A DNA stretch of 64,000 bases, from the NCBI RefSeq assembly GCF_009936235.1, contig NZ_AP022314.1, positions 4,154,001-4,218,000 of the forward strand. Direction: 5' to 3'. Below the pieces are notes generated by a model. The model had not been told where the DNA came from, did no database searches, and saw nothing but the letters and a program-made list of their open reading frames with translations. This document shows, one piece after another, positions 42,668-51,365 of this stretch. A program made the translations under genes and the position numbers. Position 1 is the stretch's first letter; each line of letters starts with the position of its first letter. Origin of the DNA: Mycobacterium xenopi (lineage in GTDB: Bacteria > Actinomycetota > Actinomycetes > Mycobacteriales > Mycobacteriaceae).

Positions 42668-43330
42668 TCAGAGCCCTGCCGCGCGGGTGGCTTGGCTGAA
42701 ACGACTGGCCGGTGCGCAAGCGTCGCGGACGGCAGCGACATCGTCGACGATGTCGAAGTCGGCTAGCTCTTGGACGAGCGTTACGCCAATACCGTTGCGC
42801 CGCAGGGACTTCAAGGTCAGCACACCGGTGTCGGCTTGCGACATCGGCACCCCGCGCAGACAGCCGGCCATTGCCGGTGTGCGCACACCAAGCACCCACC
42901 AGCCGCCGTCGCGAGCCAATCCGAGCACTGCCGGTGTCTCGCACAGGCATCGCCCGCATGCCGCTAGCAGCTCGCCCGTCACTTGGGGGGTGTCCATCCC
43001 GATTTGCAGCACCGGATAGCCGTCAGCCGCATCGGCGTGCGCGTTGGCGAGCCGGTCAGCGAAGCTGTTGCCGCGCTGGGCGATCACCGTGAACGAGTCG
43101 ATCCGTTGCCGGATCTCGGCGGCGTGGGCCGCGCGGTCGAGCTCGCCGGCGAGTGCCAGCACCCGCGCGGCTACCGGTGCGGAAGCGACGGCGTCGAGGG
43201 TGTCGAGCAGCGCTGCCGCGGCGATTTCGGCGGCGACTCGGTCCCCCACGGCGGCGGCCAGCCGGGTCTTGGCCCGGCCGGGCACCGGCGCCTTGGCCAC
43301 CACCAGCACGGTCACCGGCACGACGTTCAC
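42668..43330 (-). CDS. DUF2064/TIGR04282-type glycosyltransferase-like protein (Rv0540 homologue)
   Basis: The 220-residue protein starts VVPVTVLVVAKAPVPGRAKTRLA-like sequence (VAKAPVPGRAKTRLAAAVGD), continues with AHADAADGYPVLQIGMDTPQ and ends with a helical tail. This matches the GT-A-like DUF2064 family in which a nucleotide-sugar-type fold is recognisable (IGMDTPQ in place of DxD). It overlaps the upstream glycosyltransferase gene by four bases, so the two probably act in one pathway. Confidence 0.85.
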   Translation of the reverse strand: MNVVPVTVLVVAKAPVPGRAKTRLAAAVGDRVAAEIAAAALLDTLDAVASAPVAARVLALAGELDRAAHAAEIRQRIDSFTVIAQRGNSFADRLANAHADAADGYPVLQIGMDTPQVTGELLAACGRCLCETPAVLGLARDGGWWVLGVRTPAMAGCLRGVPMSQADTGVLTLKSLRRNGIGVTLVQELADFDIVDDVAAVRDACAPASRFSQATRAAGL

Positions 43331-43983
43331 GAGATCGCCTTCCAGAAGTCCAGGATCGCGATGACACTGCCGCGCAGCGAACCGCTGACCTTGGACTCGC
43401 CCGCGATGCGCGGGCCGTAGGCGACGTCATGTTCGACGACACGCCAACCGGCCGCCGCCGCGCGCACCAGCAACTCGAGCGGATAGCCCGACCGGCGGTC
43501 TTGGACGCCCAGCTTCACCAACGCGTCACGCCGCGCGACCCGCATCGGCGCGATGTCGTGCACCAGCAAACCGTGGCGGGTGCGCAACCACCAGCTCATC
43601 ACCACCGTGCCCAGCCGGGCGACCCACGGCCAGTGCAGGCCGGGCACCGGCCGTCGTCGCCCGATGGCCAGGTCGGCGCCGGCCTCGACCTCTGCAACCA
43701 GCCGGGGCAGCTCACCCGGATCCAGCGAACCGTCGGCGTCGATCACGGCGACGATCGGCGTCGTGGCCGCCACCACCCCGGCGTGCACCGCCGAGCCATA
43801 GCCGGGGCGCGGTTCGGTCACCACCCTGGCGCCGTGGCGGAGGGCCACTTCGACGGTGTCATCGGTGCTGTTGTTGTCGACGACCAGCACCTGATAGCCG
43901 TCCGGAATGGCCGCCAGCACCGCGGGCAGCGACTCCGCCTCGTTGAGGCAGGGCAGCACCACCGTGACCGCACCGTCGGACAT
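43327..43983 (-). CDS. Family 2 glycosyltransferase (Rv0539 homologue)
   Basis: From ATG 43983 the 218-residue protein has the GT2 pattern: VTVVLPCLNEAESLPAVLAA, then VLVVDNNSTDDTVEVALRHG, GYGSAVHAGVVAATTPIVAV and the DxD-type IDADGSLDPGELPRL. It resembles dolichyl- or polyprenyl-phosphate sugar transferases without the C-terminal membrane segment. It is coupled to the DUF2064 gene downstream and divergent from the DUF2293 gene. Confidence 0.9.
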   Translation of the reverse strand: MSDGAVTVVLPCLNEAESLPAVLAAIPDGYQVLVVDNNSTDDTVEVALRHGARVVTEPRPGYGSAVHAGVVAATTPIVAVIDADGSLDPGELPRLVAEVEAGADLAIGRRRPVPGLHWPWVARLGTVVMSWWLRTRHGLLVHDIAPMRVARRDALVKLGVQDRRSGYPLELLVRAAAAGWRVVEHDVAYGPRIAGESKVSGSLRGSVIAILDFWKAIS

Positions 43984-44107
43984 GCCCTTCGACAGTAGGG
44001 CAGCACGGTCGGGCAATCGGGCACTTTCGAGCTGGCGGGTAAGACCAGCGCCACTCAGTGGTCGCTGGCCCGCAGAACAGGTGGCGGCGGTTACGATCGA
44101 CCGGCCG

Positions 44108-45169
44108 ATGGCAGGTAAAGGTGTGGAGCAGCGGGTCAGGCGGATAGCCGAGGCTGCGCTTGGCGAACAGCGGTTCGTCAGCGCGCTCGATGTGCTGCTG
44201 GGGCTCGGCTGGCTCACACCGTCGCACGTCCACCGGTGGCGTCAGGGTCGCTTGGAGTCGCTGGAGTCGGCGCTGCAGGTTAATCCAAACAAGGTCACCG
44301 CGGCGATGGCCGTGTTGCGGCGTTGGGCGCAAGAACGGGGGTTGCAGCCCTCCGAGACCGATTACGTTGCCCGCACCCGCGACCGGCGCCAGTTGCGGTT
44401 CAGCATCGACGGGGATTCCGACGTCGAAGTTGCCTACCGCACACACTGGGTTTCGCCCGGCCTATCGCAGCGCGCAGTCGAGCGGCAAAGCCGTGCACCG
44501 GATCTCGTCGTCATCTGGCCGCTCAAAGAATGGACGTGCACATCGTGTGGCGGCACCGGAGACTTCTTGATCATGGAGGATGCGGGACCGCTGTGTCTGG
44601 ACTGCGCCGACCTCGGTCATCTGGAGTTCTTGCCGTCCGGTGATGCCACGCTGACCCGCCGGGCGAAGAAAGCCAGTCGGCTGTCTGCAGTTGTCGTGCG
44701 ATGGAGTCGGTCACGCAAACGCTATGAGCGCCAAGGCATTCTGGCTGAACCAGATGCGATTGAGCGGGCCGAGCAGGACTGCCTATCTGACGCCGAGGTG
44801 CGCGCTCGTCGCATGGAGCGTGACCAGGCCCGTCGCGTCGCCGACGACGTGCGGTTTCAGGCAGCATTCGCTGCAGCCATCCGCGAGGTGTTTCCCGGCT
44901 GCCCGGTCAGCCGCGCCGAAGCGATCGCGAGCCATGCAGCACTGCGTCGCAGTGGCCGCGTCGGACGAAGCGCGGCCGGACGTGCCCTAGATCCCGATGC
45001 TGTACGGCTCGCGGTTGCGGCTTCGGTGCGGCACCTCGATACCGATTACGACGAACGGTTGATGTCGGGCATCGACCGAGAAACCGCTCGAGGCCAGGTA
45101 TACGACCGCATCGAGGAGGTTTTGAACAGCTGGCGCGATACGCGGGGGATGCCGTGCGACTCCGACTAA
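44108..45169 (+). CDS. DUF2293 protein with zinc ribbon
   Basis: ATG 44108 starts a 353-residue protein. Residues 1-120 are helical. A zinc-ribbon-like CTSCGGTGDFL ... LCLDCADLGHLEF (two CxxC pairs) lies near 140-180. The C-terminal 90 residues match DUF2293: HAALRRSGRVGRSAAGRALD, SVRHLDTDYDERLMSGIDRE and RIEEVLNSWR. The function of DUF2293 is unknown. The gene is not part of the M. tuberculosis order here as I recall it, so this and the next two genes may be an insertion. Confidence 0.78.
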   Translation: MAGKGVEQRVRRIAEAALGEQRFVSALDVLLGLGWLTPSHVHRWRQGRLESLESALQVNPNKVTAAMAVLRRWAQERGLQPSETDYVARTRDRRQLRFSIDGDSDVEVAYRTHWVSPGLSQRAVERQSRAPDLVVIWPLKEWTCTSCGGTGDFLIMEDAGPLCLDCADLGHLEFLPSGDATLTRRAKKASRLSAVVVRWSRSRKRYERQGILAEPDAIERAEQDCLSDAEVRARRMERDQARRVADDVRFQAAFAAAIREVFPGCPVSRAEAIASHAALRRSGRVGRSAAGRALDPDAVRLAVAASVRHLDTDYDERLMSGIDRETARGQVYDRIEEVLNSWRDTRGMPCDSD

Positions 45170-45293
45170 CATTCCCAAAGCCTCTAGAAGCCGCGGCCGA
45201 GTACGGTGCGGACTGGATGCATACGCGAATGCTGTTCCAGCGCAGCGCGTTTTGCGTGTCACCGCCCACCCGGACGGCAAGAAGAAGGAGCGG

Positions 45294-45836
45294 GTGCTGA
45301 GCATCAGGAGGTTGTCGGCGATTGGGCAGCGGTTCGAGCGCTCCCGTGTCGGCGAGGCGGTACTTAGCTGTGTGGTCGTGGTAGTGCTCATCACTGGCGT
45401 GGTGTGGAGCCTTCCCGATGCTGAGCTCAAGCGGCGGCTAGTGCCGGTGCTGGAGCCCGTCGCATCGGCGGCTGGTCTAGAGCAGAACTGGCGGATGTAT
45501 GCCCCCGACCCGCTGGAGCGCCTGGAATTCGTCGAGGTGCGTGTGACCATGGCCGACGGGTCCCAGCGGGTGTGGACAAATCCGCGCGGTGATCGCGTGC
45601 TGGGTGCGTTTGCCTGGTATCGCTGGCAGAAGCTCAAAGAAAACCTCGTGCACCAGCCGGCCAGCCGAGTTGGCTTGGCGCATTGGGTTGTTCATCGATT
45701 CACCGGTCGCGGCGAGCGTGCTAGGCGAGTGCAGATGATTTTGCGTACCGAATCGCTGCCAGCGCCGGGCGCAACTGGTCCGCGCACTGCCGGTGAGGAA
45801 ATCATCTACGACGAAATCTTGGCCGGCGAGCGATGA
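45294..45836 (+). CDS. Membrane-anchored protein paired with an HTTM protein
   Basis: GTG 45294 follows AAGAAGGAGCGG (somewhat close); an upstream TTG at 45252 is possible. The protein has about 180 residues: one membrane segment at roughly 22-42 (AVLSCVVVVVLITGVVWSLP), then an extracytoplasmic part with WRMYAPDPLERLEFVEVRVT, a motif common in proteins encoded beside HTTM/gamma-carboxylase-like genes, where 'W.MFAP.P' recurs. It overlaps the HTTM gene by four bases. Confidence 0.72.
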   Translation: MLSIRRLSAIGQRFERSRVGEAVLSCVVVVVLITGVVWSLPDAELKRRLVPVLEPVASAAGLEQNWRMYAPDPLERLEFVEVRVTMADGSQRVWTNPRGDRVLGAFAWYRWQKLKENLVHQPASRVGLAHWVVHRFTGRGERARRVQMILRTESLPAPGATGPRTAGEEIIYDEILAGER

Positions 45837-46858
45837 CCGAGCCGGGAAGCCGTCAGCGGCCGTGGGCGGCCGCGGCGAATAGCTGGCGGGCGTTTTGGTT
45901 CCAGACGCAGCCTGCCTACACCGTGGGTCTGGTCCGGATGGCGTTCGGCGCGGTTGCGGTCGGCTGGACGGTCTCTTTGCGTCCGGATCTGTATGAGCTA
46001 TTTGGCCCACGCGGGGTGCAGCCGCGGCAGCCGGGGGGAGGTTTTCAATGGGGGGTTTTCGCACTCTGGACCAGCGACCGCGCGCTACTTCTCGGGTGGG
46101 CGGTGCTGCTCGTTTCGTCGGTCTTGGTGACAATCGGTTGGCACAGCCGACTGGCCGCGCTGGTGGTGTTTGTGCTCATCGTGTCGTTCGAACACCGCAA
46201 CCCGTGGGTGTGGAATTCCGGCGATATCGTTGTCCGCCTTGAGGCGTTGTTCCTTGCGTTGTCGCCGTGTGGTGCGGCGTTGTCGCTCGACCAGAAGCGC
46301 GCCGGTGCAACGTTCTGGTCGGCACAGCAACGCCCACAGTGGCCAGTGCGATTAATGCAATTGCAGCTGTCACTGATCTATCTGGCGTCGGTGCTGAGCA
46401 AGATCAACGGCAGCGCATGGCCGCAAGGCACGGCGGTCTCCTACGCCCTGCGCCTGCAAGACATGCTGCTGGTTCGGGCGCCGGACTGGCTTACCAATAG
46501 CGCGCTGCTGATGAACATCGCCACCTGGGGTTCGCTCGGCGTTGAGCTCTCCCTGGCGATCCTGGTGTGGAACCGCCGTTTGCGGCCATGGGTTTTGGCC
46601 GCGGGGGTGGTCATGCACACGTTGATCATGATCACCATCGCCGTTGGCTTTTTCACCCTGGCGATGTTCGTGCTCTATCTCGCATTTGTGCCGCCCGAGA
46701 CCGTGCAGCGGCTTCCCCGCAACACCAAAGACGCCGTGACGAAGACGGTGGCGATGCTTACTCGCCGGCCACGAAGCAGTCGCCAATGGGGCGGCGAACG
46801 CGGAAGCGACGCCGCGGCAGAGGGTTGTCGCGAGGGCAGCTCTGCTGACCCGGCGTGA
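45833..46858 (+). CDS. HTTM-domain membrane protein (vitamin K-dependent carboxylase-like)
   Basis: The 341-residue protein carries the HTTM layout: LVRMAFGAVAVGWTVSLRPD, PGGGFQWGVFALWTSDRALL, then WVWNSGDIVVRLEALFLALS PCGAALSLD and QLQLSLIYLASVLSKINGSA WPQGTAVSYAL. HTTM is the membrane domain of gamma-glutamyl carboxylase. Bacterial copies have unknown substrates, although the link of the eukaryotic enzyme to quinol chemistry is notable next to a menaquinone cluster. The start overlaps the stop of its partner gene. Confidence 0.82.
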   Translation: MTEPGSRQRPWAAAANSWRAFWFQTQPAYTVGLVRMAFGAVAVGWTVSLRPDLYELFGPRGVQPRQPGGGFQWGVFALWTSDRALLLGWAVLLVSSVLVTIGWHSRLAALVVFVLIVSFEHRNPWVWNSGDIVVRLEALFLALSPCGAALSLDQKRAGATFWSAQQRPQWPVRLMQLQLSLIYLASVLSKINGSAWPQGTAVSYALRLQDMLLVRAPDWLTNSALLMNIATWGSLGVELSLAILVWNRRLRPWVLAAGVVMHTLIMITIAVGFFTLAMFVLYLAFVPPETVQRLPRNTKDAVTKTVAMLTRRPRSSRQWGGERGSDAAAEGCREGSSADPA

Positions 46859-46939
46859 TCATCGAAAGACTCTGGTAGACAACGGTTCTCGGATCGATAG
46901 CTGTTCCGGCCGTTGGGCGCCGACGCCGGCTTCCCAGGA

Positions 46940-48796
46940 CTAGTGGTGGTGCCAACCGCCGCTCGTGCCGCCGCCCGTGGTGCCACCGGTGGTGCCTCCG
47001 GTCGTACCGCCACCAGTCGTACCGCCGCCCGTGGTTCCACCGGTGGTACTTCCAGTCGTGCCGCCGCCGGTCGTGCCGCCGCCCGTGGTGCCTCCCGTCG
47101 TGCCGCCGGTGGCGCCTCCCGTCGTACCGCCCGTGGTGGTCCCACCCGTGGTGGTGCCACCGCCGGTGGTGGTGCCGCCGCCCGTGGTACCTCCGCCGGT
47201 GGTGGTGCCGCCGCCCGTGGTACCTCCCGTCGTACCGCCTGTGGTGCCACCCGTCGTGCCACCCGTGGTGGTGCCGCCCGTGGTGCTGCCCGTCGTGGTG
47301 CCTCCCGTCGTGCCCGCAGTCGTGCCACCCGTCGTCCCGGCGGTCGTGCCGCCAGTCGTCCCGGCGGTCGTGCCGCCCGTGGTGCCCCCGGTGGTACCCG
47401 TGGTCGTTCCACCGGTCGTGCTACTAGAAGGCGGGTTGACTGGGATGGGGATCGGGATCGGAATGGGGACCGGGTTGTAAGTCGGCGGAGGTGGCGGCGG
47501 AGGGGCCACCGGCGGTGGTTGCTCAACCGGAGGACCCGCCGGCGCTCCGCCAGGCAGTTGTTGAGTCCCGGGGCCGGTGACACCCTGCGGAGCACCACCA
47601 TCCGAGCTGGACGGCAGCTGGGGGGCTTGCGGGGGCGGTGAAGCGGCCACACTCGGCGGCGGCAACACCGGCATGAAGTTCCCCGGAACGGGCTTCTGCT
47701 GCTGTCGAACTGGCTGCTGTGGCTGACTCGCCGCAGTCGGTCGAATTCCCACTGTTACCGCGACGGCCAACGCGGCGCACCCGGCGACCACGATGCCGCC
47801 GACGGTGCTGCCCACGAGCAAGGCCCGGCCCACCGGCGGTGGCGCCGCCTCGGCCTCATCCTCGTCGCCGGCGTATTCCATTGGCAGCAGCTCGGAATCG
47901 TCATCCGCCATCGAATAGGCAAGCTGAGCGCCCGACCCTGTGAGGTCCTCCGACGGCTCGATCATCGTCGCGTCTTGGGATGGCATCGCAGCCATCGTGG
48001 CGTCCTGGGCCGGCATCGCCGCCATCGTGGCGTCCTGGGCCGGCATCGCCGCCATCGTGGCGTCCTGGGCCGGCATGGCCGCCATCGTCGCGTCCTGGGC
48101 CGGCATGGCCGCCATCGTCGCGTCCTGGGCCGGCATCGCCGCCTGTGTCATCGCCACCGACCCCGCTGCCAGGGCCGCGCCTCGGGCAACCGCGAATTCC
48201 GGATCGTCCGGCACCGCTACCGGCAAAGCCGACGTGGCTCGAAGTTCGTCCGCCACAGCTGAGACGTCCGAGGATTTGCCGATCAGGTAGATGTCTTCGG
48301 CCGCCCCGGGCTGTTCGCGCAGCCGGGCCAACAACCTCCCGGCCGCGGTGACACTGTCCGCGCCGCGCAGCGGCTCCGCGGCCAAAGCCGTCATCGTCGC
48401 GTCGTCGCCGCCGACAACGGACAGCATCGCCGTGTCGTCATCGATCAGGAGCACACCATGCTGCCCGGTGCCGCGAGAAATATTGCGCACCAACGCCGTT
48501 ACCGCCTCCGGCTCGGACAGCAACGACACATTCTGGACACCCGAGTCGTCTAGCGCCTTGCGCAGCTGACCGGCTTGACGCTGATCCGCCCAGCACAACC
48601 GGGTACCGACGAGCCGATGACCTTCGTCAGCGAGCAGCCGATCTGTGCCGACGACCGTTTCCGTCAACCTCCCGATCGGGTCCGCGGCCAAGTCGACGAC
48701 GGACTGGTCGATCACCATGCCGCCACCATCGCCCGACCCGACGAGCGCCAAACGCGCAACCGGACCTGTGACCGCGACGCCCAAAGCTACGTCCAT
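46940..48796 (-). CDS. Large repeat-rich membrane protein (Rv0538-like)
   Basis: From ATG 48796 the protein has 618 residues. An N-terminal domain of about 210 residues (MDVALGVAVTGPVARLALVG, VLLIDDDTAMLSVVGGDDAT) has an actin-fold-like look and is typical of mycobacterial DUF7159 proteins. Next come six decapeptide repeats (AAMPAQDATM), an acidic linker, a membrane segment (VGSTVGGIVVAGCAALAVAV), a Pro-rich stretch, and about 165 residues of TTGG/GGTT repeats ending GWHHH. It probably spans the inner membrane with the repeat tail in the periplasm or wall. M. tuberculosis Rv0538 shows the same overall design. Confidence 0.85.
   Translation of the reverse strand: MDVALGVAVTGPVARLALVGSGDGGGMVIDQSVVDLAADPIGRLTETVVGTDRLLADEGHRLVGTRLCWADQRQAGQLRKALDDSGVQNVSLLSEPEAVTALVRNISRGTGQHGVLLIDDDTAMLSVVGGDDATMTALAAEPLRGADSVTAAGRLLARLREQPGAAEDIYLIGKSSDVSAVADELRATSALPVAVPDDPEFAVARGAALAAGSVAMTQAAMPAQDATMAAMPAQDATMAAMPAQDATMAAMPAQDATMAAMPAQDATMAAMPSQDATMIEPSEDLTGSGAQLAYSMADDDSELLPMEYAGDEDEAEAAPPPVGRALLVGSTVGGIVVAGCAALAVAVTVGIRPTAASQPQQPVRQQQKPVPGNFMPVLPPPSVAASPPPQAPQLPSSSDGGAPQGVTGPGTQQLPGGAPAGPPVEQPPPVAPPPPPPPTYNPVPIPIPIPIPVNPPSSSTTGGTTTGTTGGTTGGTTAGTTGGTTAGTTGGTTAGTTGGTTTGSTTGGTTTGGTTGGTTGGTTGGTTGGGTTTGGGTTGGGTTTGGGTTTGGTTTGGTTGGATGGTTGGTTGGGTTGGGTTGSTTGGTTGGGTTGGGTTGGTTGGTTGGGTSGGWHHH
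46960..47430 (-). repeat. Thr/Gly-coding low-complexity repeat
   Basis: This roughly 470-base tract is an irregular array of short units coding GTTGGTT-type sequence in the C-terminal tail of the Rv0538-like protein. It is the most repetitive DNA in the window and is prone to length change and assembly error. The complementary strand is open as a Pro/Val repeat, which is not a gene. Confidence 0.85.
47963..48142 (-). repeat. Six tandem 30-bp repeats coding AAMPAQDATM
   Basis: Six consecutive 30-base units, beginning CATCGTGGCGTCCTGGGCCG on the plus strand, run from 47963 to 48142. The first unit is most divergent (MPSQDATM) and the others differ at one or two bases. They encode decapeptide repeats within the Rv0538-like protein. 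The near identity of the inner copies points to recent expansion, so copy number could vary between strains (a VNTR). Confidence 0.92.
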
Positions 48797-49083
48797 CGCG
48801 GTTCTCCTCCCGTGAAACTGCGCGTCGCATCGGCACGTCGACCGCCGATCGCTGGCCTGGAAATCACCGGCTCGCTGCGACAATGTCTCATCATCATTAC
48901 ACTGCGTTGCATCTGGCGGCATCGGGCATTCAACAAACTCACTGTTGCGCAGGTTGGGCCAGGATATAGCCACCGCCGGGGGTCTTCCAGACGACCGTAT
49001 GTTCGCCGACCAGCAGCGCAACCGTGCCGGGAGGTGTTAACTATGCCCACAACCGGTTGCCGAAACCATCCAGGGGGAGCCTG

Positions 49084-50817
49084 GTGAGCGAAAGCCACGG
49101 GGACACGCCTACCGGCCGCTTCAGCGCCCGACCGCGCATTGCCCGCGCCCAAACCCCGTATCCATCGCAGCAACCGCATCACCCGTCCGGCCAGTTCGAC
49201 GCCACCCAACCGATTTCCACGCAGACCGTGCCTCCACCGGGCCCGCGCTCCGTCGTCACCCGTGAGTCGGCGCGACGCTGGAACATCGGCCGCGACGTCG
49301 CCGCGGCTGTGCTGTTGGTCGTTGCACCTCTCTTTCCGTGGAACCTGTATTTCGGCGGCGGAATCCCCGGCGGCCGTGGCAGCGTATTCGCGTTGTTGAT
49401 TGCTGCCACCGTCCTCTCCCTGGGGTCGATCGCCGCAACCTATGCGGGACCCCGAAAACTGTTCAGCCCCCGCTTCGACCCGGCCCTGATTGGCCGGCTG
49501 CGGGCAGGACTCAACGCCCCGTACGGACTGCTGGTGTTCGGCGTCGTGGTGTTCGACGCGGTGCAGACCGTGCGATACGGCGGCAGCGCCAACGTGCCAG
49601 GCGGCGTGGGTCCGGGCGCATGGCTGGGGATCGCCGGGTCGTTGTTGAGCGCGCAGCCCGTGATCACCGGCACCGCCGCTGACGACGGCAGGTTCCGCAG
49701 CTGGCTGCAGTGCGCCCGCGCCGTGGGCTATGCCTCGATCATCCTTGCCGCGCTGAGCTTTTCGTTCAATCTGTTCTGGCGGGTGAAAAGTGCCCTGCCG
49801 GGCTCGACGGGGTCTGGGTTCGGCAAGCAGAATGTGGCGATCATCGCGACTGCGTTGATTTACGGCGTCGTGGCATTGGTCGCAGTGGTTGTGGCGTCGC
49901 GATGGATTCTGCGACGCAGCCGGGTATCTCGGCTCGCGATCGTCGCACTCGGCGCATCGACTCTGGTTGCTGGACTGATCGTGTGGATCCTGCCCATCGG
50001 GCGTGAGATCGACGGATTCCACGGCATCGCCCAGAACACGTCGACGGCAGGCGTCGGGTTCGAGGGTTATCTGGCCTGGGCGGCGGCAGCAGCCATTGTT
50101 GCACCGCTGATCCTGGTGACGACCATGACCGCCCAGCAGGCCGATATCTGGCGAGCCGCCGCGCGAAAAGGCTTGCTGCTCATAGCGGTATGGTCCGTCG
50201 GTTCGGTGGTGATGCGCGTCACCGACCTAGTTGTTTCGGTTACCTTGAAGCTGCCGTATTCGCCCTACGACAGCGCAGCGATGGCCGCGTTTGACCTTGT
50301 CGCCGCTGTACTGGCCATTTGGCTCTACATCAACCTGCTCAATCGTGCTCTACCCGCAGCGGTCATCACTTCAGCATGTGCAGTCCTGTTGGTGCTCAAC
50401 ATTGCTCGCATCGTGGTGGGAATCGCATTTGCGCCCCGATTCGCCGGCCCATCGCCGGCGTCGAATCCGGTCTACGGGAACAATCTGGCCCAGCAGATCA
50501 CCAGCACCTTCGACGTCGTGCTCTGCGGGCTAGCCATCTGCATCCTCGTAATCGCCATCCTCACCGGCCGCACACTTCCAACTGCCAAGGCCGGCAACCT
50601 AATTCGCACCGCTGGCCAATCTTCGGACCCGGAGACGACGCGGTTGGCGGCCGAGGAGCCACAGACGACGCGGTTGGCGGCCGGTGGTGTGCAGCCACCG
50701 TCGTCGCCACGAATCCATCGTCCCCCGGACGACACCACCCGGCATGCTGGCACCGCAAAGCCCAAGATCTATCGGACACAAGGTGACTCGCCTGAGGGTG
50801 GCCGTCACCAAGGGTGA
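49084..50817 (+). CDS. Multi-pass membrane protein (Rv0537c-like, DUF7937-type)
   Basis: GTG 49084 follows CAGGGGGAGCCTG. The 577-residue protein has an N-terminal Pro/Gln-rich cytoplasmic region (about residues 1-70), then about ten membrane segments (AAAVLLVVAPLFPWNLYFGG, VFALLIAATVLSLGSIAATY and others) and a hydrophilic C-terminal tail with ETTRLAAEEPQTTRLAAG repeats. It is divergent from the Rv0538-like gene, as in M. tuberculosis, suggesting a linked envelope role. The 287-base gap upstream (48797-49083) holds only the divergent promoters. Confidence 0.83.
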   Translation: MSESHGDTPTGRFSARPRIARAQTPYPSQQPHHPSGQFDATQPISTQTVPPPGPRSVVTRESARRWNIGRDVAAAVLLVVAPLFPWNLYFGGGIPGGRGSVFALLIAATVLSLGSIAATYAGPRKLFSPRFDPALIGRLRAGLNAPYGLLVFGVVVFDAVQTVRYGGSANVPGGVGPGAWLGIAGSLLSAQPVITGTAADDGRFRSWLQCARAVGYASIILAALSFSFNLFWRVKSALPGSTGSGFGKQNVAIIATALIYGVVALVAVVVASRWILRRSRVSRLAIVALGASTLVAGLIVWILPIGREIDGFHGIAQNTSTAGVGFEGYLAWAAAAAIVAPLILVTTMTAQQADIWRAAARKGLLLIAVWSVGSVVMRVTDLVVSVTLKLPYSPYDSAAMAAFDLVAAVLAIWLYINLLNRALPAAVITSACAVLLVLNIARIVVGIAFAPRFAGPSPASNPVYGNNLAQQITSTFDVVLCGLAICILVIAILTGRTLPTAKAGNLIRTAGQSSDPETTRLAAEEPQTTRLAAGGVQPPSSPRIHRPPDDTTRHAGTAKPKIYRTQGDSPEGGRHQG

Positions 50818-51339
50818 CTACAGCGTCGCGAGTAACCGGAATACGCCGTCGGTGGCCGACCCGTACACTAGGTGCGCGCTGAGGTCCTTCCCCAATGTCT
50901 TGAGGTCGTATTCCCATATCGGCTCGTACAGTTTCGCCGGCACCAGGACGGCGTAGGATTGCAGCCAAACCCCCGCACCGAAAGCCGGTCCCTGCCAAAG
51001 GGGACGCCGGCTGACCGATGCACTGACCAGCCCGAAGAGCGCACCCCATCCCGACCCGATAGCCCAGTGAACGACATTGTTGACCAGACGCGCTCGCGTC
51101 GGCGCCAGGTCGCGGTCGAAGACACCCTCGAACAGCCGCTTGCCGACTTGGGCTGGCGCCGGCGCGTCCTCCCAGGTGGCCAGCCCAGCCGATGTTTCCC
51201 ACGCGGCAAACCCACTGTCGCCGCCTTGCCGCCGGTAGCGGCGGTACCACAGCAGGTCCATCGCCAACGTGCCCACGGCACCGGCCAACGCGCCTCGTAG
51301 CACCGCCCCGAGCGGCGTCAGCCGAACACGGCCTTGCAT
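50818..51339 (-). CDS. Hypothetical membrane-associated protein
   Basis: From ATG 51339 (or GTG 51345) the protein has about 173 residues with hydrophobic stretches LGAVLRGALAGAVGTLAMDL (about 8-27), HWAIGSGWGALFGLVSASV (about 92-110) and FGAGVWLQSYAVLVPAKL (about 120-137), broken by polar loops. The pattern resembles small DUF1440-like inner-membrane proteins. Its stop abuts the stop of the convergent Rv0537c-like gene with no space between them. Confidence 0.72.
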   Translation of the reverse strand: MQGRVRLTPLGAVLRGALAGAVGTLAMDLLWYRRYRRQGGDSGFAAWETSAGLATWEDAPAPAQVGKRLFEGVFDRDLAPTRARLVNNVVHWAIGSGWGALFGLVSASVSRRPLWQGPAFGAGVWLQSYAVLVPAKLYEPIWEYDLKTLGKDLSAHLVYGSATDGVFRLLATL

Positions 51340-51365
51340 TGGCACAGCCTACCGACGGCCACCCG

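Noticed and set aside
46965..47480. Open frame on the plus strand coding Pro/Val repeats (VPPVVPP)
   Set aside because: It is the exact complement of the Thr/Gly repeat of the Rv0538-like gene, lacks a ribosome site, and low-complexity complement explains the open frame.
47963..48142. Regularly spaced 30-bp repeats that could suggest a CRISPR array
   Set aside because: The units are directly tandem without spacers, are in frame and code a decapeptide in a real protein; no cas genes are present.
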